DNA of 64,000 nt from Paucimonas sp. (GCA_031253995.1 JAIRVG010000021.1:1-64000); one strand, 5' to 3'; positions 19,671-31,107 are shown, counted from the first letter of the stretch. Numbers and translations are program-made. The notes: generated by a model not told the origin, from the sequence alone.

Positions 19671-21449
19671 TTATAGACGCAGATCGGCGCGAATGCGCTG
19701 CAGATGTTCGGCGAATTCGCCGGCGTTCGTCTCGCCCACCACCCGGGCGGCCAGGTTTTCGCTGCCGTTCGCGGCGAAGAACAGCAGGGCGGGCGGGCCG
19801 AACAGCTGGTAGCGGTCGAGCAGGGCGCGCTGTTCGGCGCTGCTTTGGGTGATATCGAAGCGCACCCGCCGGTATTCCTTGAGCAATGGCAGCACGTTCG
19901 GCGCATTCAGCACTTCACGCTCGATAACCTTGCAGCTGATGCACCAGTCGGCGTACCAGTCCAGCACCAGGGGCTGGCCGGCGGCCTTGGCCTCGGCCAG
20001 CACGCGGTCGAGCTGGGCGGGGCTGTCGATGGTTTCCCAGTGCTCGCTGCTGGCCTGGGCGGTCGCGACGCTGCTGCCGGCGACAGGCAGCGGGCGCAGC
20101 GGATCGCCCTGGCCGGCGAGGGCGCCGTACCAGCAGGCCAGGGCGTACACCAGCAGGAACAGGCCGAGCAGTTGCGCCAGGCGCTGGCGCGGGGTTTTCA
20201 CCACGAACTCCAGGGCGCCGAGGAACAGTGCCACGCCGGCGGCCAGCAAGCCCACCAGCAGCAGGGTGACCTGGCCCGGCAGGACGCGGCTCAGCAGGCC
20301 GATGGCCAGACCCAGCAGGAGCACGCCGATGGCGTTCTTCACCGTTTCCAGCCAAGGCCCGCTTTTCGGCAGCCAGGCGGCGCCACCGGTCGCCACCAGC
20401 AGCAGCGGGGCGCCCATGCCCAGGCCGAGGGCGAAGAGTTTCAGCGCGCCGCCGAGGGCGTCGCCGCTGGCGCTGATGTACAGCAGGGCACCGGCCAGCG
20501 GTGCCGAGACGCAGGGCGAGACCAGCAGGCTGGAGACCACGCCGAGCACGGCGGCGCCGAGCAGCGAGCCGCCCTTGGTCTGCCCGGCGACGCGGTCCAG
20601 GCGTTCGTTCAGGGCGCGCGGCAGTTTCAGCTCGAACAGGCCGAACATGGCCAGGGCGAACAGCACGAAGAACAGCGAGAAGGGCACCAGCACCCAGGCC
20701 GATTGCAGGCGTGCCTGCAGGTTCAGGCCGGCACCGAACAGGCCCATCAGGGCGCCGAGCAGGGCGAAGCAGGCGGCCATCGGCAGCACGTAGGCCAGCG
20801 ACAGCGCCAGGCCGCGCCAACCACCGACCTGGCCACGCAGGACCACGCCGGAGAGGATCGGCAGCATCGGCAGCACGCAGGGGGTGAAGGTCAGGCCTAT
20901 GCCGGCGAGGAAGAACAGCGCCAGGCTTTTCCAGGTCCAGGGTTCTTTCGTCGTGCCCGGTGCCGCCGCCGGGGTAGCGCCAGCGCTGCCTTCGATGCTC
21001 AGGCGCTCGGTTTCCGGTGGATAGCACAGGCCCTTGTCGGCGCAGCCCTGGTAGGTCACCACCAGGGTGAACGGGCGTTTGTCGTCGGTGCGCGGCAGGT
21101 CGATGTCGAGGATGCCGTGGTAGACCTCGACATCGCCGAAGAACTCGTCGTGCTTGGCTTCGCCGGGGGGCAGTTGGGGCGTGCCCAGGGCGATGTCGCC
21201 GGGTTCGGTGCGGAACTGGAAGCGGTGGCGGTAGAGGTAGTAGCCCTCGGCGGGGACGAAGCGCAGCTTGATGGACTGGGCATCGCCCTGGATCAGGTTG
21301 AGCTTGAAGGCTTCGCGCACTGGCAGGAAATCGGCGCTGTTGTTCAGGGACGGCGCGCCGAGGGTGGCGCTGGGGCGGCTGTCGAACAGGCCGGCGCCCA
21401 GGGCGGGCAGGGCCAGGGCCAGCAGCAGGAGGCAAAGCAGACGACGCAT
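19671..21449 (-). CDS. dsbD: Thiol:disulfide interchange protein DsbD
   Basis: A 592-residue protein that moves electrons from cytosolic thioredoxin to periplasmic DsbC, CcmG and others. Domains: signal peptide (residues 1-20), alpha domain to about 185 (two conserved Cys in GCADKGLCYPPE), the eight-helix beta domain (about 205-440, with FTPCVLPMLPIL and SPCVSAPLAGALL carrying the two redox Cys), and a C-terminal thioredoxin domain with WYADWCISCK. The start at 21449 opens directly into the signal peptide. P. aeruginosa calls this gene dipZ in the same position. An REP pair lies upstream. Confidence 0.95.
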   Translation of the reverse strand: MRRLLCLLLLALALPALGAGLFDSRPSATLGAPSLNNSADFLPVREAFKLNLIQGDAQSIKLRFVPAEGYYLYRHRFQFRTEPGDIALGTPQLPPGEAKHDEFFGDVEVYHGILDIDLPRTDDKRPFTLVVTYQGCADKGLCYPPETERLSIEGSAGATPAAAPGTTKEPWTWKSLALFFLAGIGLTFTPCVLPMLPILSGVVLRGQVGGWRGLALSLAYVLPMAACFALLGALMGLFGAGLNLQARLQSAWVLVPFSLFFVLFALAMFGLFELKLPRALNERLDRVAGQTKGGSLLGAAVLGVVSSLLVSPCVSAPLAGALLYISASGDALGGALKLFALGLGMGAPLLLVATGGAAWLPKSGPWLETVKNAIGVLLLGLAIGLLSRVLPGQVTLLLVGLLAAGVALFLGALEFVVKTPRQRLAQLLGLFLLVYALACWYGALAGQGDPLRPLPVAGSSVATAQASSEHWETIDSPAQLDRVLAEAKAAGQPLVLDWYADWCISCKVIEREVLNAPNVLPLLKEYRRVRFDITQSSAEQRALLDRYQLFGPPALLFFAANGSENLAARVVGETNAGEFAEHLQRIRADLRL

Positions 21450-21521
21450 GATGGTCTCGCGGGGGGGCGGAGTTGTCCGCATGATAGCCGAGTCGGGGTT
21501 CTGCTGTGTTGCTGATGGCCT

Positions 21522-21614
21522 CATCGCTGGCAAGCCAGCTCCCACAGTGACCGCGTCGCCAGCCACAGGAGCCGCGTGCACTGCTGGACCTGTGGGAGCT
21601 GGCTTGCCAGCGAT
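21522..21614. repeat. REP inverted pair (REPIN), 'ctggcttgccagcgat' type
   Basis: Two REP units in opposite orientation: atcgctggcaagccagctcccacag (about 21523-21547) and its inverse ctgtgggagctggcttgccagcgat (about 21589-21613), with about 40 bases between. Such pairs fold into a long hairpin and are mobilised by RAYT transposases elsewhere in the genome. This one sits between the chemoreceptor stop and dsbD. A single unit of the same family is at 31081-31107. Confidence 0.9.
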
Positions 21615-21630
21615 AGGGCCCGAAAGAGCA

Positions 21631-23592
21631 CTACAAACGGAAAGCCCGAACCGCCGTATTCAGTTCCCCACCCAACCGCAGCAACTGCTCGCCCTGGTCA
21701 CGGCCTTCACCGATCCGCTGCAGGTTGTCCTCGCCCAGGTCATGAATCCGCTCGCTGTGGTCACGAATCTCGCTCACCGCGCCACTCTGCTGCGCCGTGA
21801 CATCGGCAATGCGCACCGCCGTATCGGAAATGGTCTGGATCGCGGTGACGATCTCGTCCAGCGCCCCATCCGCCGCCTGGGCCTGGTCGGCAGTGGCTTC
21901 GGCGTGTTCCAGCTGGAGGCGCATGCCGTCCACCGACTCCCGCGCCGCCTGCTGCAGGCGGGTGATCAGCGTCTGGATCTCGCCCGTGGCGCCGGTGGTG
22001 CGCTGCGCCAGCGAACGCACTTCTTCGGCCACCACGGCAAAGCCACGGCCCATTTCGCCGGCCCGCGCCGCTTCGATGGCGGCGTTGAGGGCCAGCAGGT
22101 TGGTCTGTTCGGCAATGGCGCGGATCACCGTGAGCACGCCACCGATGGTCGCCGACTCCTGGGCCAGTTCCTCGATGGTCTGGGCATTGCCCTGCACTTC
22201 GTCCACCAGCCTGCGCAGCCCGGTCAGGCTCTGGCCGATCACCGCCTGGCCCTGTTCCACCGCAAGACCGGCCTGGCGGCTGGCATCGGCAGCCTGGCTG
22301 GCGTCGCCGGCCACCTGGACGATGGTGGCTTCCAGCTCACCCAGCGCATCACGGATCTGCGCGGTATCACCGGCCTGGCGCTCGGCGCCGTCGTGCAGCG
22401 CACTGCTCATGCCGGCCAGGGCGTGGCTGCTGCCGGCGACCTGTTCGGCATTGCTGCGAATGGTACCCACCAGTTCCACCAGGTAATCCCGCAGGCGGTT
22501 CAGCGAGTCCTGGATATCGTGCATCTCGCGGTTGCTTGGCGGCAGGTCGATCGGTTTGCTGAAGTCGCCACCCGCCCAATCCGACAAGGCCGGGTCGAGG
22601 GCGGTGAGCACCCGCGCCAGACGCCTTTGCAGACGGTCGATGACCAGCGCGATGAGCAGGATCAGGGCGATCATCACGCCCTGCATCAGGCGCACTTCGC
22701 TCTGGATCTGGCCGTGCTGGCTGCGCACGCCCGGCTCCAGGTCGGCGATGGCCTGCTGCACCGCCGCGATCCGCGACTGGGTGGTGGCGGCCAGTTCGCT
22801 GCGGCGCTCGATCTGCTCGCGGGTGCGCTTGAGTTCGGCCGGGTAGCGGTTGATCAGGCTGTTGAGTTCGCGGCGCAGGCCGATGGCGGTGTCCTCGGCC
22901 TCGCTCTTGCTCTCGCTGGCCAGGCCCATCATCGCCGCGAAGTCGTCGGAACCGGAGGCGCTGGCTTCCTTGACCCCAAGCAGCGGCAGGCCATCGAGGA
23001 CCTTGGCCTGCTCGGCCATCAGGTTGAGTTCACGCTCGACTTCCTCGGCCAGTTCGCTGCGGCCGCTGCTGACCAGCTTGTCGCGGGCCAGGGACAGGCG
23101 CCCCAGGTGCAGGCCGGCCTGCACCAGCGCCGGGGTGTAGCGGTCGCCTTCCGGGTTGTTGCTGTTCTGCGCATAGCGCAGCCACTGTTCGAGGTTGGCG
23201 CCCAGTTCGCGTTCGGCCTGCTGCAACAGGGCCTGCGGGTCGCCGGCCAGCTTGCCGGCGGCCAGCAGTTCATTGCTGGTGAAGGTGGCCAGGCTGTCCA
23301 GGCTCGGACGCACGCTCTGGGCCAGGTCTTCCGGCAGTTGCTTGAGCTCTTCCTGGAGACTCTGGGTGGCCTGCAGCGCGGTGGCGTGCTGCAGGGCATC
23401 ACCGCTGCCGAGGTAGGTCTGGATGTTGCGCGCGACCTGGTTCTGGAACTGCTGGGACAGGCCCAGGTAGCGTTCCATCAGCAGGTACGGTCGCTCCAGG
23501 GCCTTCTGCGACCACCACAGGGTGGCGCCAAGGGCGAGACAGACCAGGACCAGTAACAGGGTATTGAGATTGGTGAGCAGCTTCAGGCGCAT
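21631..23592 (-). CDS. ctpL: Methyl-accepting chemotaxis protein, CtpL-like
   Basis: A 653-residue chemoreceptor. The first membrane helix is at about 10-28, a long all-helical periplasmic domain spans about 30-300 (about 270 residues, the size of helical bimodular sensor domains), the second helix is at about 305-325, followed by HAMP (about 325-380) and the cytoplasmic signalling coiled coil with the conserved hairpin tip ([19 protein letters not shown] and [18 protein letters not shown]). Its place between dsbD and gcbA matches P. aeruginosa ctpL (PA4844), which mediates taxis to low phosphate. Ligand here is inferred from synteny only. Upstream, 23593-23699 contains no gene. Confidence 0.85.
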   Translation of the reverse strand: MRLKLLTNLNTLLLVLVCLALGATLWWSQKALERPYLLMERYLGLSQQFQNQVARNIQTYLGSGDALQHATALQATQSLQEELKQLPEDLAQSVRPSLDSLATFTSNELLAAGKLAGDPQALLQQAERELGANLEQWLRYAQNSNNPEGDRYTPALVQAGLHLGRLSLARDKLVSSGRSELAEEVERELNLMAEQAKVLDGLPLLGVKEASASGSDDFAAMMGLASESKSEAEDTAIGLRRELNSLINRYPAELKRTREQIERRSELAATTQSRIAAVQQAIADLEPGVRSQHGQIQSEVRLMQGVMIALILLIALVIDRLQRRLARVLTALDPALSDWAGGDFSKPIDLPPSNREMHDIQDSLNRLRDYLVELVGTIRSNAEQVAGSSHALAGMSSALHDGAERQAGDTAQIRDALGELEATIVQVAGDASQAADASRQAGLAVEQGQAVIGQSLTGLRRLVDEVQGNAQTIEELAQESATIGGVLTVIRAIAEQTNLLALNAAIEAARAGEMGRGFAVVAEEVRSLAQRTTGATGEIQTLITRLQQAARESVDGMRLQLEHAEATADQAQAADGALDEIVTAIQTISDTAVRIADVTAQQSGAVSEIRDHSERIHDLGEDNLQRIGEGRDQGEQLLRLGGELNTAVRAFRL

Positions 23593-23699
23593 GTGCTTGA
23601 CTACCGACGGCTGGAAGGCAAGGCACTGAAACTATTGCGTTTTTATTACATGGTTATGACGAACCGGACGCCCAGGTCAAAAAAAGTGGCCATTTGACT

Positions 23700-25316
23700 T
23701 CACTGTCCGACGCGCTGCACCCGATTGCGTCCCGCACCCTTGGCCCGGTACAGCGCTTCGTCGGCGGCGGTGGCCATGCTCAGGGCATCGAGGTCGTCGT
23801 CCAGCTCCACCACGCCGGCGCTGAAGGTGCAGAACAGGTCCTGCGGCTGGGCCGGGTAATGGATCTCGGCGAAGCGCTGGCGGATCTCGTCGAGCACCTT
23901 GTGCGCGGCATCCAGGCCGGTGTTGGGCATGACGATGGCGAACTCTTCGCCCCCATAGCGGCCGATGAAGTCGGTCTTGCGCAGGCGCTGCTTGAGGAAC
24001 AGCGCCAGGCTCTTGATCACCCGGTCGCCCATGGGGTGGCCGTGGCTGTCGTTGACTCGCTTGAAGTGGTCGATATCCAGCATGGCGAAGCTCAGCGGCC
24101 GGCTCTCGCGGCGGGCGCGGAAGCTGCAGTCTTCCAGCAGTTGCAGGATATGGGTGTGGTTGTACAGGCCGGTGAGGCTGTCGCGGACCATCCGCGCCTT
24201 GAGGTTGCGGGCGCGGGCGGCGCGGTTGCGCACCGTGGTGATCAGGTGGCGCGAGCGGATCGGCTTGGTCAGGAAGTCGTCGCCGCCCTCGCTCATGGCG
24301 TCCAGTTGCTTGTCCAGGTCGTCCTCGGCGGACAGGTAGATGATCGGCACGCTGACATAGCGGTCGTTGTGGCGGATCACCTTGGCCAGCTCGGTGCCGG
24401 TGCAGGCCGGCATGTACATGTCGAGGATGATCAGGTCGGGCTGGAAGTCGGCCAGCTCGGCCATGGTCTGGATCGGGTCGGTGAGGGTGCGGGTGACGAT
24501 CCCGGCGTTGTTCAGCAGGCGCTCGGTGTGCAGGGCCTGGGCCCGGGAGTCGTCGATGATCAGCACGCGGAAGGGTTCGTACTGGGTGACGCTGGTGAGC
24601 AGCTCGACCTTTTCCAGCAGGCTCGACGCTTCCAGGGTGCCGGTGAGGAACTCCTGGCCGCCGGCGCGCACGGCGGCGAGGCGGGTCGGCGTGTCGGTTT
24701 CGTGGAGGCTGAAGAACAGCAGCGGCACGCGCTGCTCCAGGCCCTGCTGGGCCTGTTCCGCGAGGGTCAGGCCGAGGCCGGTGCCGCCGAAGTCCACGTC
24801 CATGACGATGGCCGCGGGCAGGCGTTCGCTCATCGAGGCGCGGAAGGCCTCCGCGCTTTGCAGGGCTTCCACGCCGAGGCCGAAGAATTCCAGCTGCTTG
24901 GCCAGGCGCTCGGCGCGCTCGTGGTCCTGCAGCATCACGTAGACCGGCTTGCGCAGGGGCGGCAGGGTGGTCTGTTCGAGGCGGTCGCCCTGGCGCAGGC
25001 CGGTGCGTGACAGGCGCTGCATCAGGCGGTTGAGTTCGCTGATCAGGCTGCTGCTCAGGCGCGCGCTGTTGGCTTCGACGGCGGCCAGGGTCTGGCCGAT
25101 GGCTTCGGCCAGCTGGGTGTGTTCCGGTTGCTCGAAGCGTTCGGCGTAGCGTTGCAGGCGCAGGTTGGCTTCGCACAACTCGCCGAGGTCGCCACTGGAC
25201 CATTCGCTGCGTTGCAGGCGCTGCCAGATTTCCAGGATCTGCCGGGCCTGATGAATGACCCGCTGGGCAAAGTGTTGCTTGAGTCGCTCGCGATTGGGGT
25301 CTTCTGGCTCGGTCAT
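23700..25316 (-). CDS. gcbA: GcbA-like response regulator diguanylate cyclase
   Basis: A 538-residue cyclic-di-GMP synthase. Residues 1-110 are helical and Hpt-like. A first receiver-like domain follows (about 120-240), whose expected acidic pair is replaced by LQDH, so it is probably not phosphorylated normally. The second receiver (about 245-365) has IDDS, LDMYMP and TKP. The C-terminal GGDEF domain has an intact GGEEF active site and an RxxD inhibitory site (RKTD five residues before it), so it should be active and product-inhibited. Position beside ctpL matches P. aeruginosa PA4843 (GcbA/AdcA), which promotes initial attachment and lowers motility. Confidence 0.88.
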   Translation of the reverse strand: MTEPEDPNRERLKQHFAQRVIHQARQILEIWQRLQRSEWSSGDLGELCEANLRLQRYAERFEQPEHTQLAEAIGQTLAAVEANSARLSSSLISELNRLMQRLSRTGLRQGDRLEQTTLPPLRKPVYVMLQDHERAERLAKQLEFFGLGVEALQSAEAFRASMSERLPAAIVMDVDFGGTGLGLTLAEQAQQGLEQRVPLLFFSLHETDTPTRLAAVRAGGQEFLTGTLEASSLLEKVELLTSVTQYEPFRVLIIDDSRAQALHTERLLNNAGIVTRTLTDPIQTMAELADFQPDLIILDMYMPACTGTELAKVIRHNDRYVSVPIIYLSAEDDLDKQLDAMSEGGDDFLTKPIRSRHLITTVRNRAARARNLKARMVRDSLTGLYNHTHILQLLEDCSFRARRESRPLSFAMLDIDHFKRVNDSHGHPMGDRVIKSLALFLKQRLRKTDFIGRYGGEEFAIVMPNTGLDAAHKVLDEIRQRFAEIHYPAQPQDLFCTFSAGVVELDDDLDALSMATAADEALYRAKGAGRNRVQRVGQ

Positions 25317-25448
25317 GTCCTGACTACTTATTAGAAATGAGGCAGTTCGAGTGATGGCTCTATGCTAGCACCACTTTTGGCGCAAACGAGTGCCCTGCAT
25401 CAATTTATTGACGCCGGAGAATCATTCAGTTCGTGACCCCCGGGTCGG

Positions 25449-25478
25449 TTGGGCGATAGGCTGCCCTTGCTTTATAGT
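25449..25478 (+). promoter_or_regulatory. Possible sigma-70 promoter for the DUF2333 operon
   Basis: TTGGGC and TATAGT separated by 18 bases in the 279-base gap between gcbA and the DUF2333 gene, oriented toward the latter. Fit to consensus is moderate. The rest of the gap (25317-25595) shows no gene. Confidence 0.35.
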
Positions 25479-25595
25479 TGCGAGCACCCCGGTCGCCCCG
25501 CCGCCAGCACCGCCGACATGAAAATGGCTCGGCACCAATGCCTGGCCGCTGCGGTCGAACCCTGCAAATGCCCTGACTGAAAAAAGGACCATGCC

Positions 25596-26666
25596 ATGCT
25601 GGACTGGAAAAACCGTACAGGCGCCGCCGAGCCGCGTGAGGAACGCAAGGCTGGCCGCGCCACGGCAAGCGGCAGTTATTTCCGTGGCCTGCTTAGCCGC
25701 TCGCTGGGAGCGGTGATCGGCCTGTACCTGGTGGTGACCATCGCCCTCGGCTGGTACTGGAGCCAGGAGCCGGAGCTGTTCCCGGTGCAGCAGAACGCCC
25801 AGGCCGCCGCCGAGCACAACGGCCAGCAGATGGTGGTGGGCTACACCACGATCGAGACCCTCAAGACCGTCGCCGGCACCCTGCTCAACAAGCCGGGCGG
25901 CTACATCTCCAACGACCGCTTCCCGCCGGGCCTGTGGATGGACAACATGCCGAGCTGGGAGTACGGCGTGCTGGTCCAGGTCCGCGACCTGTCCCGCGCC
26001 CTGCGCAAGGACTTCGCCCGTTCCCAGTCGCAGTCCACCGAGGACGCCGACCTGGCCAAGGCCGAGCCGCGCTTCAACTTCGACAACAAGAGCTGGATCC
26101 TGCCGTCGAGCGAGTCCGAGTTCGAGGAAGGCATCAAGTCCCTGAACCGCTACCAGGCGCGTCTTGCCTCGGGTGATTCCGGCGCCATCTTCTATACCCG
26201 CGCCGACAACCTGAACAACTGGCTGGGCGACGTCGCCACCCGCCTGGGCTCGCTGTCCCAGCGCCTGTCGGCCAGCGTCGGCCGGGTCAAGCTGAACAGC
26301 ACCCTGAAGACCGAGACCGTGGTCCCGGGCCAGGCGCCGCAGGTGGACGAGGAACTGGTGGAAACCCCGTGGCTGCAGATCGACAACGTCTTCTATGAAG
26401 CCCGTGGCCAGGCCTGGGCCCTGTCGCACCTGCTGCGCGCCATCGAGGTGGACTTCGCCGACGTGCTGGCGAAGAAGAACGCCACGGTCAGCGTGCGCCA
26501 GATCATCCGTGAGCTGGAAGCCTCGCAGGAACCGCTGTGGAGCCCGATGGTGCTGAACGGCAGCGGCTTCGGCATGTGGGCCAACCACTCGCTGGTCATG
26601 GCCAACTACATCTCCCGGGCCAACGCCGCAGTCATCGACCTGCGCCAGCTGTTGTCGCAAGGCTGA
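25596..26666 (+). CDS. DUF2333 membrane-anchored protein
   Basis: A 356-residue protein with a basic N-terminus, one membrane helix (about 34-55, LGAVIGLYLVVTIALGWYW) and a large, probably periplasmic, mixed domain that matches the DUF2333 family (PA4842-like). Conserved parts include GYTTIETLKTVAGTLLNKPGGY and PPGLWMDNMPSWEYG. Function is unknown. The start has AAAAAAGGACCATGCC before it. Its stop overlaps the next start (TGATG at 26664-26668), so it is translationally coupled to the Nudix gene. Confidence 0.88.
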   Translation: MLDWKNRTGAAEPREERKAGRATASGSYFRGLLSRSLGAVIGLYLVVTIALGWYWSQEPELFPVQQNAQAAAEHNGQQMVVGYTTIETLKTVAGTLLNKPGGYISNDRFPPGLWMDNMPSWEYGVLVQVRDLSRALRKDFARSQSQSTEDADLAKAEPRFNFDNKSWILPSSESEFEEGIKSLNRYQARLASGDSGAIFYTRADNLNNWLGDVATRLGSLSQRLSASVGRVKLNSTLKTETVVPGQAPQVDEELVETPWLQIDNVFYEARGQAWALSHLLRAIEVDFADVLAKKNATVSVRQIIRELEASQEPLWSPMVLNGSGFGMWANHSLVMANYISRANAAVIDLRQLLSQG

Positions 26667-27202
26667 TGAGCATCAGCCAAGCGGAGGCGGCGCACCGGGC
26701 CGCCTCGGACCTGGAACTGGTCGCCTGGGTCGACGAAGACGACCACCTGCTCGGCGCGCTGCCCCGCGCCGAGCTGCGCGAGCGCGGCCTGATCGGCCGC
26801 TGCACCTTCATTCTGCTGTTCAACGGCGCCGGCCAGCTGTGCATCCACAAGCGCACCCTGAGCAAGGCGCTGTACCCGGGCTACTGGGACGTGGCCGCCG
26901 GTGGCATGGTCGCGGCCGGCGAAGAGTACGCCGCGTCGGCGGCGCGGGAGCTGGAAGAAGAGCTCGGGGTGGGCGGTGTCGAACTGCGTGCCCACGACCG
27001 CTTCTTCTTCGACCAGCCCGGCAACCGCCTCTGGTGCGCGGTGTTCTCGGCTGTCTGGGACGGGCCTTTGCGCCTGCAGCCGGAAGAGGTCAGCGAGGCC
27101 CGTTTCGTCAACCCGGAAGTGGTCTGGGCCGAGTCGCAGACACTGCCGTATTGCCCCGACTCCCTGGCTGCACTTTCCCGAGCGTTCGGCCGTCAAGCCT
27201 GA
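26666..27202 (+). CDS. Nudix hydrolase (YfcD-like)
   Basis: A 178-residue Nudix enzyme. The Nudix box GGMVAAGEEYAASAARELEEELG is at about residues 77-99 and has the REXXEE core needed for Mg binding. The preceding RTLSKALYPGYWDVAAGG is typical of YfcD/isopentenyl-diphosphate-isomerase-like Nudix proteins. Substrate is unknown, probably a nucleoside or isoprenoid diphosphate. Start codon overlaps the DUF2333 stop, so the two are made from one message. The gap 27203-27397 contains no gene. Confidence 0.9.
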   Translation: MSISQAEAAHRAASDLELVAWVDEDDHLLGALPRAELRERGLIGRCTFILLFNGAGQLCIHKRTLSKALYPGYWDVAAGGMVAAGEEYAASAARELEEELGVGGVELRAHDRFFFDQPGNRLWCAVFSAVWDGPLRLQPEEVSEARFVNPEVVWAESQTLPYCPDSLAALSRAFGRQA

Positions 27203-27397
27203 TGTCGCAAAATTGCCCGAAATGGCGCAGTTCTGTACTTAGCAAGCGAGACATTTGCCGTTACACTGCGCGGCCTTTTCACCCTGCCGCGTAGCCATTC
27301 GCGGCAGGTGCGCTGCCCCTGCCAGAGTGGGGCTTCGCGGTCGTCGTCCCGCCCGGGTCCACGACCAGTTTTTTGTCCTCAAACCCGAGGATCAAAA

Positions 27398-27769
27398 GTG
27401 GCCAAGAAAGCCTCGTCATTTTCCGCCCTGGGCGGTCTGGTGTTCTCCACCGATGCGGGCCGGCACTGTCCGGACTGCAGCAATCCCATCGATGCCTGCA
27501 CCTGCAAGCAGACGCTCATCCCGGAAGGGGATGGCATCGCTCGTGTCCGTCGCGAAAGCAAAGGTCGCGGCGGCAAGACGGTGACCACCATCACGGGCGT
27601 GCCGTTGCCTCTGGAACAGCTCAAGGACCTCGCCAGCACGCTGAAACGGCGTTGCGGCACGGGTGGCGCGTTGAAAGACGGCGTCATCGAGATCCAGGGC
27701 GACCATGTCGAGCTGCTGCTCGGCGAGCTGGTCAAACAGGGCTTCAAAGCGAAGAAATCCGGCGGCTGA
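27398..27769 (+). CDS. yciH: YciH / SUI1-family translation factor
   Basis: A 123-residue bacterial homologue of eukaryotic eIF1. I use the GTG at 27398, preceded by GAGGATCAAAA, because it gives the expected AKKASSFSALGGLV start and length. The N-terminus has a Cys cluster (CPDCSNPIDACTC) that could bind zinc. The C-terminal SUI1 domain (about 45-120) has KGRGGKTVTTITG and GTGGALKDGVIEIQGDH. In E. coli YciH affects initiation fidelity and translation under stress. It sits upstream of speA as in P. aeruginosa (PA4840). Confidence 0.92.
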   Translation: MAKKASSFSALGGLVFSTDAGRHCPDCSNPIDACTCKQTLIPEGDGIARVRRESKGRGGKTVTTITGVPLPLEQLKDLASTLKRRCGTGGALKDGVIEIQGDHVELLLGELVKQGFKAKKSGG

Positions 27770-27804
27770 TCGCCTGCTTCCGCACCGTTCGTCCGGCGCC
27801 TGTA

Positions 27805-27840
27805 CAGGCCGGGTGAGGGCCGGGAGCACCCGGGGCTTTT
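27805..27840 (+). terminator. Terminator after yciH
   Basis: A GC-rich hairpin, gccgggtg ... cacccggggc, followed by tttt, about 35 bases after the yciH stop. It separates yciH from speA. The remainder of the gap to 27969 holds the speA leader, in which a TACACT (27913-27918) could be a -10 element without a clear -35. Confidence 0.65.
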
Positions 27841-27969
27841 CGCCCAGCGTCTAAACTCGTTGCCTTGTGAAGGGTCCAAGCCTGAACAGGGGAAATCGTC
27901 ATTTTCATTTTCTACACTGCGCCCTCCCGCATGGCCGGTGTTATCTGACTTTCTTTATAGGGGACTTCG

Positions 27970-29883
<1,914 letters not shown>

Positions 29884-29899
29884 GGCTTCGTCGATGTAG

Positions 29900-29940
29900 A
29901 AAAGGCCCGCTCCCCGGATTCTGGGGGCGGGCCTTTTTTT
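29900..29940 (+). terminator. Terminator after speA
   Basis: Long stem aaaggcccgctcccc / gggggcgggccttt with an 8-base loop, followed by a run of seven T's, 17 bases after the speA stop. Strong rho-independent terminator. Confidence 0.92.
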
Positions 29941-30035
29941 GTGGGCTGGTCAGGCAACAATGTTGCTCCTGCCGGCCACAAAATTCGATTCGACGCTGAC
30001 CCTGTGGCCATCAGTAGCACCCTGGAGCTTTGGTG

Positions 30036-30461
30036 CTACTCGTTGGTCGCCGTCAGGTCGATGAGGACAGGTTTCACCTCATCGTCTTCCCGCAGTAGCG
30101 ATGTACTGGTGAAGCTGTAGACGCTGTCGCGGGTGCGGGCGGTGATCTTCAGGCCGTTCACCGCAGTGATTGCACCTGGATGCCTGGTGACCAGGAAAGG
30201 AGTGTGATCCCCCAGCATTTTCAGCGCCCCGGCTTCATCGGATTGCCGGCTGGCGACGAAGTAGAGGTAGGTCATGGGAACCGTGGCACCGCCGCTGTTG
30301 CTCAGGACTTCGTACACAGCGCTTTGGGTACCGATGGGGTAGCTGTTGATGATCTTGCTCAGTTCAGGTTTTGGCTCGGGGATAAAGATCCAGAATGACT
30401 GAGCTGCGACTAGAAGCAGCAGGCCGGTGATCAGCCATTTAGTACCCGCGCCGTTTCGCAT
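30036..30461 (-). CDS. Membrane-anchored protein, candidate immunity to the adjacent toxin
   Basis: A 141-residue protein. The start at 30461 follows AGGAATTGAGT. Residues 9-26 (WLITGLLLLVAAQSFWIF) form a signal anchor or uncleaved signal peptide, and the remainder is a small mixed domain probably in the periplasm. It overlaps the end of the toxin gene by 23 bases, so the two are translationally coupled, the usual order for toxin then immunity. No family is recognised. The immunity role is inferred from position only. If right, the periplasmic location would suggest that the toxin acts in the envelope. Confidence 0.6.
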   Translation of the reverse strand: MRNGAGTKWLITGLLLLVAAQSFWIFIPEPKPELSKIINSYPIGTQSAVYEVLSNSGGATVPMTYLYFVASRQSDEAGALKMLGDHTPFLVTRHPGAITAVNGLKITARTRDSVYSFTSTSLLREDDEVKPVLIDLTATNE

Positions 30462-30822
30462 ACTCAATTCCTGCCTTGATCTGTTTTTGATCTCTCGGGT
30501 CGTCACCATAGGGTGCACTGGACCACCAACTTCCAAACTCCGGATTATTGGTGCCTGCTCGGCTTTGTGCCCATCCAGCTCCTCTTAGCAGGACCTCTTC
30601 CGAAATTCCTGCAGCGGTGCCGCTTGCACCGTAATTGAAGTTTCCGAACTCCTCATACTTACGGCCTTTCTGCTTGTAGTCCCATGCGCCCCGATTTCTG
30701 ACCTTGGTGTAGAACCATGAGAAGAGGAATGAGGTTCCACCTCGGCTGAAGTGGATTTTCTGACGGTGCGCTTCGCGCATGTTGGAGTCAACCGATACTC
30801 CAATGGGGGCTTTGGGCGGCAT
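30439..30822 (-). CDS. Stand-alone polymorphic toxin, type 44 domain
   Basis: A 127-residue protein, start at 30822 after AAAGGACAGCTC. It consists almost wholly of what I recognise as the bacterial toxin 44 (Ntox44) domain: GVSVDSNMREA near the N-terminus (8-18), then GAWDYK (45-50), GNFNYGASG (60-68), LLRGAGWAQ (78-86) and a C-terminal DDPRDQKQIKAGIEY (107-121). In other bacteria this domain is the C-terminal warhead of large secreted proteins. Here it has no delivery domain and no signal peptide, so it may be an orphan tip cassette or a cargo effector. The surrounding DNA is less GC-rich than the flanks. Confidence 0.75.
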   Translation of the reverse strand: MPPKAPIGVSVDSNMREAHRQKIHFSRGGTSFLFSWFYTKVRNRGAWDYKQKGRKYEEFGNFNYGASGTAAGISEEVLLRGAGWAQSRAGTNNPEFGSWWSSAPYGDDPRDQKQIKAGIEYAKRRGY

Positions 30823-30968
30823 GAGCTGTCCTTTCTTTTGACTTTGTATTGAGTTCTCCCCTCCTTGGGATGTGGCTTTTTCCGCCAAGTGAGGCAGCAG
30901 AGTCAAAGAATGGTCTGTGACAGTTTATGTTGCGAAAGGCGGTGGCCTGTCGATTCGACGCGGTCAAT

Positions 30969-31040
30969 GTGGGAGCGGGTTCACCCGCGATAGCGTCGGT
31001 GAATTCAGCATCGTAATCGCGGGTAAACCCGCTCCCACAG
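30969..31040. repeat. REP inverted pair, 'gggagcgggt' type
   Basis: gtgggagcgggttcacccgcgat (30969-30991) and its inverse atcgcgggtaaacccgctcccacag (31016-31040), with 24 bases between. Same family as 37565-37640. It lies in the 300-base gap 30823-31122 between the toxin gene and the MATE gene, which otherwise shows no gene. Confidence 0.9.
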
Positions 31041-31080
31041 GGTCTGCGTCAAACCTGCTTCCTGTGTCTCGCAAAGAACA

Positions 31081-31107
31081 CTGTGGGCTGGCTTGCCAGC
31101 GATGAGG
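31081..31107. repeat. Single REP unit, 'ctggcttgccagcgat' type
   Basis: ctgtgggctggcttgccagcgatgagg, a lone unit of the REP family seen as a pair at 21522-21614. It lies just after the stop of the MATE gene. Confidence 0.75.
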
